Shown here piece by piece: positions 1 through 4,827 of a stretch of 5,615 nt of DNA. Position numbers and translations under genes: made by a program. This stretch comes from Oxalobacteraceae bacterium (GTDB lineage Bacteria; Pseudomonadota; Gammaproteobacteria; Burkholderiales; Burkholderiaceae_D), in the NCBI GenBank assembly GCA_947446335.1, contig CANFGA010000239.1:1-5615 (forward strand). Direction: 5' to 3'. Within the stretch, counting starts at the first letter, position 1; each line of letters begins with the position of its first letter. The notes under the pieces were generated by a model. That model was not told the DNA's origin. It was given only the letters and a program-made list of their open reading frames with translations, and did no database searches.

Positions 1-1559
1 ATCGAAATCACCAGGCGCAAGTTGGCCTCGGTCATTTCGCGCTTGGCCTTGCGCGCCTTCATTTCACCGGCTGCCATCTGGCGGTTAATGCTGCGCAAGT
101 CGGGCAACGGCAGCACGACGCGCGCAGCAAGATCGATCAGGCGCTGCTGCAATTCCTTGACCGCTGGCGTGTTGCGCCCAAGCACGATGCTGTAGCCGTG
201 CCCGGCATCGACTTCGCCATCGACCCAGTCCAGGTTGGTTTCATTGCCAGGAAAGACCTTGATGAAATGGGCGCGCGGCATCCCGCATTTGTTGACGGCC
301 ACATCCAGTATCTGCTTCTCGATGTGGCGCACTTCGTCGACCTGGCCGCGCAGCGTGTCGCACAGCTTTTCGACGACCTTGGCGGTGAAGCGGATGCCCA
401 GTAATTCGTGCGAGATCGCTTGCTGCGCCAAAACATAGCTGGCCGAGTTGTAGCCTTCGTCTGCATACGCCTTGCGCATCTTGCCAGATTGCACCGAAAT
501 CTCGGCAAACTTTGCCAGCGCGGCTTGCTTCAAGGCATCGAGTTGTTCGGCAGAGAAGCCGGCGGCGCCCGACGCATTGCTGTCATCGGCTTCGTCGGCT
601 TCGGTTTCCGCTTCCTGCTCATCGTCATCTTCGTCGTCGTCATCGACGGATGCGGCCGCTGTCGGCGCGGCTGCCGCATCGTCAGACTCGTTCAGATCGA
701 CCAGACCGTCGACGATTTCGTCGATCTTGACGTCGTCAGATGCGATCCGGTCAGCGGTGGCGAGGATCTCGTCGATCGTGACCGGACAGGCTGAAATCGC
801 CTGTATCATGTCCTTCAAGCCAGCTTCAATGCGCTTGGCGATTTCAATTTCGCCTTCGCGGGTCAGCAATTCGACCGAGCCCATTTCACGCATGTACATC
901 CGCACCGGATCGGTGGTGCGGCCAAAATCGGAGTCGACCGTGGACAGTGCGGCCTCGGCGGCGGCTTCGACTTCGTCGTCGCTGGTGACGACGGCCACGT
1001 TATCGGACAGCAGCAGGGTTTCGGCATCAGGCGCGGTGTCATAGACTGCGATGCCCATGTCGTTGAAGGTGCCGATGATGCCTTCGATCGCTTCCGGATC
1101 GACGATATTCTCGGGCAAGTGATCGTTGATCTCGGCGTAGGTCAGGAAACCGCGATCCTTGCCCAGTTTGATCAGGGTCTTCAGCTTTTGACGACGCCGC
1201 TCCAACTCTTCTTCGGAGGCGTCGGTGTCGGACGAGAAGGCGTCTTTCAGCAGCGCCCGCTCCTTGGCCTTGCGATCCTTGGCCTTGGCCTTGTCGGCCG
1301 ACTTCAGCTCGGCGCGCTCGACCGCGTTCAGGGCGACGATTTCGTCGTTTTCAGGCTGGAATTCCTTGGGCTTGCGCCCGCGCCGTCCGGGCACCTTGAT
1401 CGACGGCAAGACATAGCCCGACGTATCGATGGCAGCGAGCGTGGCCGCATCGGTAGTCTGGCTGACTGCCTGCGCACTGCTGGCTCTGGAGGTGTCGAGC
1501 GCCAGCTCAGTGATGGTTGGCTTTACAGCCGTTTTAGGTTCGGGTTTCTTGATTGGCAC
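1..1559 (-). CDS. rpoD: RNA polymerase primary sigma factor RpoD (sigma-70), C-terminus outside window
   Basis: This is the main housekeeping sigma factor, which directs core RNA polymerase to -10/-35 promoters. 519 codons are visible. Residues 1-125 form an extension rich in Lys, Ala and Glu, with a basic GRRGRKPKE patch at 58-66. Region 1.1 follows at about 126-180 (TLIKLGKDRGFLTYAEIN), then region 1.2 at about 214-247 (TTDPVRMYMREMGSVELLTR). The non-conserved region carries an acidic tract at about 305-326, and the window ends in region 2.1 (AKREMTEANLRLVIS). Regions 2.2-4, which bind the promoter elements, lie outside. Region 2.1 begins roughly 120 residues later than in E. coli, as expected for the long betaproteobacterial sigma-70 proteins. 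The GTG start at 1559 (VPIKKPEPK) is chosen because an in-frame TAA at 1572-1574 blocks extension and no earlier ATG exists in frame. A weak GAAAG Shine-Dalgarno lies 5 nt upstream. Identity is certain; the start is likely but not proven. Confidence 0.97.
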   Translation of the reverse strand, partial: MPIKKPEPKTAVKPTITELALDTSRASSAQAVSQTTDAATLAAIDTSGYVLPSIKVPGRRGRKPKEFQPENDEIVALNAVERAELKSADKAKAKDRKAKERALLKDAFSSDTDASEEELERRRQKLKTLIKLGKDRGFLTYAEINDHLPENIVDPEAIEGIIGTFNDMGIAVYDTAPDAETLLLSDNVAVVTSDDEVEAAAEAALSTVDSDFGRTTDPVRMYMREMGSVELLTREGEIEIAKRIEAGLKDMIQAISACPVTIDEILATADRIASDDVKIDEIVDGLVDLNESDDAAAAPTAAASVDDDDEDDDEQEAETEADEADDSNASGAAGFSAEQLDALKQAALAKFAEISVQSGKMRKAYADEGYNSASYVLAQQAISHELLGIRFTAKVVEKLCDTLRGQVDEVRHIEKQILDVAVNKCGMPRAHFIKVFPGNETNLDWVDGEVDAGHGYSIVLGRNTPAVKELQQRLIDLAARVVLPLPDLRSINRQMAAGEMKARKAKREMTEANLRLVIS

Positions 1560-1662
1560 AGGCGCTTTCGATTACACAACGACTTGCTTTACGGTGGATG
1601 AGAATAAAGTCTGCTACCGCCCCGCGTACACCTTTGTAGCTGCCAACAAGGCATTCCGGCAT
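1534..1662 (-). CDS. Candidate 42-residue leader ORF overlapping the rpoD start
   Basis: An ATG-initiated ORF (MPECLVGSYKGVRG..., ending NQETRT) lies in the rpoD leader and runs 26 nt past the rpoD GTG in a different frame. The overlap would allow translational coupling, with ribosomes ending at TAA 1534-1536 and restarting at the nearby GTG. Against it, there is no well-spaced Shine-Dalgarno: the nearest is AGGGG, 13 nt before the ATG. About half of its codons end in G or C, lower than the genes around it appear to be. I do not recognise the product. It may be chance reading of a structured untranslated leader. Confidence 0.2.
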   Translation of the reverse strand: MPECLVGSYKGVRGAVADFILIHRKASRCVIESACANQETRT

Positions 1663-1765
1663 GACGACGATCTTGCCCCTGGCTGCGCCATGATGCGACA
1701 AACAATCAAGGCGAGCGCCGGGAACGGTTGCAGGCAGATCTGCCTGTCTCTAGCAGCCAACAAAG
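1631..1765. repeat. Imperfect 15-base direct repeat in the rpoD leader
   Basis: On the plus strand TAGCTGCCAACAAGG (1637-1651) and TAGCAGCCAACAAAG (1751-1765) match at 13 of 15 positions. On the transcribed RNA both copies contain UUGUUGGC-GCUA and both sit within local stem-loops. In the later copy, CCTTGT pairs with ACAAAGG across 1631-1651 with one bulged base. In the earlier copy, GCAGC pairs with GCTGC across 1753-1769. They may be a repeated RNA element or chance. Confidence 0.35.
1731..1746. repeat. 16-bp perfect palindrome
   Basis: CAGGCAGATCTGCCTG reads the same on both strands. It lies about 140 nt downstream of the predicted rpoD transcription start. As DNA it could be a binding site for a dimeric regulator. 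As RNA it could only fold into a short-loop hairpin or pair with another copy. No regulator is recognised for it. Confidence 0.55.
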
Positions 1766-1769
1766 CTGC

Positions 1770-1798
1770 AAAAACCAAAGCCGGCTCTGGTCGCCGGC
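1770..1798 (-). terminator. Terminator- or attenuator-like hairpin in the rpoD leader
   Basis: In the transcribed direction, GCCGGC, a 7-nt loop (GACCAGA) and a second GCCGGC form a six-pair all-GC stem, followed directly by TTTGGTTTTT. That is the form of a rho-independent terminator with an interrupted T-run. It lies about 90-115 nt downstream of the predicted rpoD promoter and about 170 nt after the dnaG stop. It could therefore end dnaG transcripts, act as a partial attenuator ahead of rpoD, or both. The plus strand has no T-run, so it would act only on minus-strand transcripts. Confidence 0.45.
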
Positions 1799-1835
1799 GC
1801 CGTCAACTCACGCCGATCAAGAGCCTAACTTACTG

Positions 1836-1851
1836 AAATAGAACACTATTT
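1836..1851 (-). other. Short AT-rich hairpin near the 5' end of the rpoD leader
   Basis: AAATAG, a TGTT tetraloop and CTATTT form a six-pair inverted repeat 35-50 nt after the predicted start of transcription. It may help stabilise the 5' end or be an operator-like dyad. Low pairing strength limits confidence. Confidence 0.3.
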
Positions 1852-1891
1852 TATGAAATCCTGAACCAAATGACATGACACTTGGCGTTTT

Positions 1892-1920
1892 ATTATAGCA
1901 TGCCACAATCCATTTTCCAG
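1892..1920 (-). promoter_or_regulatory. Predicted rpoD promoter with extended -10
   Basis: On the minus strand TATAAT (1897 down to 1892) is a perfect sigma-70 -10 box, preceded by TG and one base to give the extended form TGCTATAAT. At a 17-bp spacing the -35 position reads CTGGAA (1920-1915), only a three-of-six match to TTGACA. A weak -35 is typical of extended -10 promoters. Transcription would start near 1884-1886, about 50-80 nt past the dnaG stop codon. The site lets rpoD be expressed independently of the upstream operon, and may mean sigma-70 supports its own synthesis. Confidence 0.65.
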
Positions 1921-1969
1921 TCGATAGCCGAGACCGCTTGCGCGCTTGATTTTACGCAAATCCGGTGCA

Positions 1970-3766
1970 TTAACGCAGTGTCAATTCGGCATCCGCCTCG
2001 CGCTGCAACTGATCCTGTTTCGAGGTGATTTCACGGTAACGCAACCCGATTTCATCGGACGACAGGCCGGCCGCAAACAGTTGCTGTAATGCCATTGTCA
2101 GCGCATCGCGCTTGATCTGCCGGATCGCACCCACCATGCACAGACGCTCGCTGTCGAGGTCAGATTCGACATCGGCTGCGATGGCGCCGATGATGGCATC
2201 GTAATCCGGACCGAGCGCCTTCAAATGTTGTGCCAGCGTCGCAAAACTGCCTTGCGCACCCTGCTGTTGCGCCGCCTCGACCAGGTGCGCCAGGCGCTCG
2301 GCCGGTTCCTCTCCCAGATGCTGAAAAGCATCGAGCGCATCCTGATCGATGCCCAAGGCCAGCGCCGGATGCGCGACGATGATGCGCATGATTTGCAGCG
2401 CCAGCCCGACCGGCACCGGGCGCCCGGTGCGCGGCGGTGCGCGGCGCGCCACTGCGACTGGCTTGGCCAGTTCGAACAGCGCTTCGATTTCAGCTGGCGT
2501 GGTTTGCGTCAGCGCGGCCAGGCCGCGCACGATCTGCAGACGCAGCGCCGACGGCGTCATCGCCTGCAGCAGCGGCTTGGCATCGAACTGGGTTCTGGCG
2601 CGCCCTTCCGGCGTCGACAAATCATGCTCGCCGGCCACTTCCTTGAGCAGAAACTGCGATAAAGGCATCGCCAGACGCACCTGCTCTTCGAAAGCCTCGG
2701 TCGAATAGGCGCGAATGTAGCTGTCGGGATCGTGCTCGGCCGGCAAGAACAGGAACTTGATGGTCTTGTTGTCCGACACATGCGGCAAGGAAGCTTCGAG
2801 CGCGCGCCGCGCGGCGCGGCGGCCGGCCTTGTCGCCGTCGAAACTGAAGATCACGTTGTCAGTCTGGCGCAACAATTTTTGCACATGGGTGACGGTGCAG
2901 GCGGTACCCAGGGTTGCCACTGCCTGTGGAAAACCCATCTGCGCCAGCGCGACGACATCCATGTAGCCTTCCGTCACCAGCACGTAGCCGGCATCGCGGA
3001 TCGCTTGCCTGGCCTCGAACAAGCCATACAGCTCGAAGCCTTTCGAGAACAGCGGCGTTTCGGGCGAGTTCAGGTATTTGGGTTCGCCATCGCCCAGCAC
3101 CCGTCCGCCGAACGCGATGACCTGACCCTTGGTATTACGAATGGGGAACATGATGCGTTCGCGAAAACGATCGTAGCGCTTGCGGTTGGCGCCATCTTCG
3201 TCGCTGCGGTCGATCACCAGGCCCGATTCGGCCAGCGCCACCATCTGATAGTCGGGAAACACCGAGCGCAGGTTATCCCAGCCGCCGGGCGCATAACCGA
3301 TGCCGAAACGGGCTGCGATCTCGCCGGTCAAGCCGCGGTTCTTCAGGTAATCGACGGCGTCGGTGGCGCCGCGCAATTGGGCCCGGTAATAATCGCAGGC
3401 CTGCGACATCGCATCCGACAACCCGAGGCTGTGCGCCTGGTTCTGGGCGCGCTGAGCTGGCGGGATCTTGTCGTCGGCTTCCGGCACGATCATGCCGACG
3501 CCTTGCGCGAGGTCCTTGACGGCATCGACAAAGCCCATCCCCGAATACTCGATCAGGAAACCGATCGAAGTGCCGTGCGCACCGCAACCGAAGCAGTGAT
3601 AAAACTGCTTGGTCGGACTGACCGTGAAGCTGGGCGACTTTTCATTGTGAAACGGGCACAGGCCCATGAAATTGGCGCCGCCCTTTTTCAAGGGCACGTA
3701 ACGTCCGACGACATCGACAATGTCGACCCGGTTCAGCAAATCTGAAATGAAGGATTGTGGGATCAC
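1970..3766 (-). CDS. dnaG: DNA primase DnaG
   Basis: DnaG makes the RNA primers for lagging-strand synthesis, working with the replicative helicase DnaB at the fork. The protein has 598 residues, a normal length. The N-terminal CHC2 zinc-binding domain has C37, H40, C58 and C61 (CPFH ... CFGC). The catalytic core contains the basic segment RFRERIMFPIRNTKGQ and the KYLNSPETPLFSKG motif (lysines 230 and 242). The Toprim domain has VTEGYMD with E266, and FSFDGDKAG with the metal-binding D310 and D312. A linker near 435-452 (RRAPPRTGRP) leads to the C-terminal helicase-interaction domain. All expected catalytic residues are present. The start is GTG at 3766 (VIPQSFISDLLNRVDIV), since an in-frame TGA lies nine codons upstream and no earlier start exists. 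No good Shine-Dalgarno precedes it, which fits low primase synthesis. It is third in the rpsU-yqeY-dnaG-rpoD order. Confidence 0.98.
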   Translation of the reverse strand: MIPQSFISDLLNRVDIVDVVGRYVPLKKGGANFMGLCPFHNEKSPSFTVSPTKQFYHCFGCGAHGTSIGFLIEYSGMGFVDAVKDLAQGVGMIVPEADDKIPPAQRAQNQAHSLGLSDAMSQACDYYRAQLRGATDAVDYLKNRGLTGEIAARFGIGYAPGGWDNLRSVFPDYQMVALAESGLVIDRSDEDGANRKRYDRFRERIMFPIRNTKGQVIAFGGRVLGDGEPKYLNSPETPLFSKGFELYGLFEARQAIRDAGYVLVTEGYMDVVALAQMGFPQAVATLGTACTVTHVQKLLRQTDNVIFSFDGDKAGRRAARRALEASLPHVSDNKTIKFLFLPAEHDPDSYIRAYSTEAFEEQVRLAMPLSQFLLKEVAGEHDLSTPEGRARTQFDAKPLLQAMTPSALRLQIVRGLAALTQTTPAEIEALFELAKPVAVARRAPPRTGRPVPVGLALQIMRIIVAHPALALGIDQDALDAFQHLGEEPAERLAHLVEAAQQQGAQGSFATLAQHLKALGPDYDAIIGAIAADVESDLDSERLCMVGAIRQIKRDALTMALQQLFAAGLSSDEIGLRYREITSKQDQLQREADAELTLR

Positions 3767-3860
3767 TTGGCTACACCGTCTTGTTGATGATCAGGCTATA
3801 CCGCCGCATGCGCCCGATATTGATATTCGACAACGCGCGACGGATCAGCTCGCTAGACTC
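3767..3860 (-). other. yqeY-dnaG spacer with a short ORF ending at the dnaG start
   Basis: The 94-base spacer has no clear terminator and no convincing promoter. After the yqeY TAG the same frame stays open for 30 codons (ESSELIRR ... IINKTV) to a second TAG at 3771-3773, only 4 nt before the dnaG GTG. An ATG at 3809 inside it would give a 12-residue peptide (MRRYSLIINKTV). Because dnaG lacks a visible Shine-Dalgarno, this ORF could deliver ribosomes by termination and restart. No peptide family is recognised. Confidence 0.3.
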
Positions 3861-4310
3861 CTAGGCTGGCATCAAGGCCTTCTTGACCAGGCCAGATACG
3901 GCAGTCATGTCGGCGCGGCCGGCCAGTTGCGGCTTCAATATCGCCATGACCTTGCCCATGTCTTGCGGACCGGCAGCGCCTGATGCTGCCACGGCTGCGG
4001 CCACCGCATCAGCGACTTCCTGCTCGGACAAGCCGGCCGGCATGTAGTCGACCAGCACTGCCAATTCGGCCTTTTCGATATCGGCCAGATCCATGCGGCC
4101 GCCTGCTTCGAACTGGCTGATCGAATCCTTGCGCTGCTTGATCATCTTGTCGATGATGGCCAGCACTTGATCGTCGCTGACCTCGATGCGCTCGTCGACT
4201 TCCTTGCGCTTGATCTCGGCCAGCAACAAGCGGATCGTGCCCAGCTTGCCCGCTTCTCTGGCGCGCATCGCCGCTTTCATGTGTTCCGTGATTTGGTCTC
4301 TCAAGCTCAT
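3861..4310 (-). CDS. yqeY: GatB/YqeY domain-containing protein
   Basis: This 149-residue protein belongs to the YqeY family, related to the C-terminal tail domain of the GatB subunit of glutamyl-tRNA amidotransferase. That resemblance suggests tRNA binding, but the cellular role of free-standing YqeY is not settled. Family features seen are the N-terminal SLRDQITEHMKAAMRAREAGKLGTIR helix pair (from residue 2), KMIKQRKDSISQFEAGGRMDLADIEKAE (55-82), the YMPAGLSEQEV segment (89-99), and the C-terminal GKVMAILKPQLAGRADM (119-135). It is mostly helical, soluble, and has no signal peptide. The ATG at 4310 is preferred over upstream in-frame starts because AGAGGA sits 4 nt before it and similarity begins at MSLRDQI. 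It stops at TAG. Its place between rpsU and dnaG is common in Burkholderiales and links it to translation. Confidence 0.93.
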   Translation of the reverse strand: MSLRDQITEHMKAAMRAREAGKLGTIRLLLAEIKRKEVDERIEVSDDQVLAIIDKMIKQRKDSISQFEAGGRMDLADIEKAELAVLVDYMPAGLSEQEVADAVAAAVAASGAAGPQDMGKVMAILKPQLAGRADMTAVSGLVKKALMPA

Positions 4311-4314
4311 GATG

Positions 4315-4320
4315 TCCTCT
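4315..4320 (-). promoter_or_regulatory. Ribosome binding site of yqeY
   Basis: AGAGGA lies 4 nt before the ATG at 4310. It fixes the yqeY start and excludes the longer 177-residue reading from further upstream. It is the clearest Shine-Dalgarno in the window. Confidence 0.75.
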
Positions 4321-4340
4321 TTACGATCGATATAAATGCG

Positions 4341-4368
4341 AAAACCCGCTGCGGTGAACCGGAGCGGG
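4341..4368 (-). terminator. Intrinsic terminator-like hairpin between rpsU and yqeY
   Basis: In the transcribed direction CCCGCT and AGCGGG form a six-pair stem around a 12-nt loop that can add an inner GGT/ACC pairing. TTTT follows at once. It lies about 100 nt after the rpsU stop and 31 nt before the yqeY start. In E. coli a terminator between rpsU and dnaG (T1) keeps S21 expression above primase, and this one is placed to do the same. The short T-run suggests partial termination, so yqeY and dnaG can still be read through. Confidence 0.6.
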
Positions 4369-4377
4369 CAGGCGACT

Positions 4378-4401
4378 CGTTTGAACTGGAACATTCAAAC
4401 G
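4378..4401 (-). other. Eight-pair hairpin in the rpsU-yqeY spacer
   Basis: CGTTTGAA, an 8-nt loop (TGTTCCAG) and TTCAAACG form a perfect eight-pair stem just upstream of the terminator-like hairpin. There is no T-run after it, so it is not itself a terminator. Together the two hairpins could protect the 3' end of the rpsU message or mark a processing point. Confidence 0.4.
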
Positions 4402-4466
4402 CAGCAAAACAGTAACCGGTGGCGAACAAAACCTCGCGCAGCCGGGTCAGTTTTGCATGGGCAGTC

Positions 4467-4679
4467 TTAGAATAATTTTTTCGGCAATTGCTGGCTGCGA
4501 ATGCGCTTGTAGTGGCGCTTGACAGCAGCAGCGAGCTTGCGCTTGCGCTCAGCCGTTGGCTTCTCGTAGAACTCGCGTGCGCGCAGTTCGGTCAGCAGAC
4601 CAGTTTTTTCGATAGTGCGCTTGAAGCGACGCATTGCGACTTCAAACGGCTCGTTTTCTTTAAGGCGAATAGTGGTCAT
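4467..4679 (-). CDS. rpsU: 30S ribosomal protein bS21
   Basis: bS21 is a small basic protein of the 30S subunit platform, next to the 3' end of 16S rRNA, and takes part in translation initiation. The 70-residue product is the usual length and shows the family signature: TTIRLKENEPFEVAMRRFKR at the N-terminus, then ELRAREFYEKPTAERKRK, and a strongly basic C-terminus (KRHYKRIRSQQLPKKLF). The ATG at 4679 gives the standard MTTIRLKENE start. A TTG four codons upstream is in frame but would add residues the family lacks. No clear Shine-Dalgarno precedes the ATG. It is the first gene of the operon, preceded by the terminator of the flavoprotein gene and a candidate promoter, and followed by a terminator-like hairpin. 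Confidence 0.97.
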   Translation of the reverse strand: MTTIRLKENEPFEVAMRRFKRTIEKTGLLTELRAREFYEKPTAERKRKLAAAVKRHYKRIRSQQLPKKLF

Positions 4680-4716
4680 GTAGAAATTCAAACCGTTGAT
4701 TTATAGGAAGAGATAG

Positions 4717-4745
4717 ATAGTAGCAGCTTTTTAACGGAAAGGGAA
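4717..4745 (-). promoter_or_regulatory. Candidate rpsU operon promoter
   Basis: On the minus strand TACTAT (4722-4717) matches the -10 consensus at four of six positions and is preceded by TGC, an extended -10. TTCCCT (4745-4740) lies 17 bp upstream as a weak -35 (three of six). The start would be near 4710, leaving a leader of about 30 nt. A second -10-like TATAAA at 4705-4700 has no acceptable -35 and would leave an unusually short leader. A promoter is expected here because a terminator lies just upstream. Confidence 0.4.
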
Positions 4746-4776
4746 GATGGCTGCGCTTGTGCGCGCGTTGCGTTGC

Positions 4777-4827
4777 AAAAAAACCCGCACCGCAGCCAAG
4801 CTCACCTTCACGCTCACAGCGCGGTGC
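4777..4827 (-). terminator. Probable intrinsic terminator of the flavoprotein gene
   Basis: GCACCGC (4827-4821), inside the last codons of the flavoprotein gene, pairs perfectly with GCGGTGC (4793-4787). Two further outer C-G pairs form beyond a single G-G mismatch. A run of seven T follows at 4783-4777. The loop is long (27 nt), so folding is less certain than the T-run. It separates the flavoprotein transcript from the rpsU operon. Confidence 0.5.

Larger units (their letters stand above)
1560..1891 (-). other. Long, hairpin-rich 5' leader of rpoD
   Basis: The gap between dnaG and rpoD is 410 bases. From the predicted promoter at 1892-1900 the transcript would carry a leader of about 325 nt. 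In transcription order it contains a small AT hairpin (1836-1851), a GC hairpin followed by a T-run (1770-1798), a 5-bp GCAGC/GCTGC hairpin (1753-1769), a 16-bp perfect palindrome (1731-1746), a hairpin with one bulged base (1631-1651), and a short ORF overlapping the rpoD start. No longer coding region and no tRNA are visible on either strand. The amount of structure suggests a regulatory or processed leader, but this is inference. Confidence 0.5.

Noticed and set aside
137..508. Minus-strand 123-codon ORF within rpoD
   Set aside because: It is out of frame with sigma-70 and has no plausible protein features.
625..650. Trinucleotide-like TCG/TCA repeat
   Set aside because: It is explained by the acidic codon run of RpoD and is too short and impure to list as a separate repeat.
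408..1601. Several plus-strand ORFs of 128-190 codons opposite rpoD
   Set aside because: They mirror conserved sigma-70 codons. The Ser-rich product around 590-690 simply reflects the Asp/Glu codons read on the other strand.
1614..1691. Upstream ATG in the rpoD frame as the true rpoD start
   Set aside because: The frame is closed by TAG at 1614-1616 and TAA at 1572-1574, so it can only encode a separate 25-residue peptide, with no supporting evidence.
1429..1836. 135-codon plus-strand ORF over the rpoD leader
   Set aside because: It has a mixed-composition product with no family features and no ribosome site noted. The region is better explained as a leader on the other strand.
1560..1969. 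tRNA or small structured RNA gene in the dnaG-rpoD gap
   Set aside because: No cloverleaf, T-loop GTTCGAATC-like signature or CCA end is present on either strand.
2732..3745. 337-codon plus-strand ORF opposite dnaG
   Set aside because: It is fully antisense to a primase with intact catalytic motifs. Its translation has no recognisable family features, as expected for a shadow frame in GC-rich DNA.
4311..4394. 28-residue N-terminal extension of YqeY
   Set aside because: The family starts at MSLRDQI, a good Shine-Dalgarno sits before 4310, and the extension would run through the terminator-like hairpin.
4680..4691. TTG start adding four residues to bS21
   Set aside because: The canonical bS21 begins MTTIRLKENE at the ATG at 4679.
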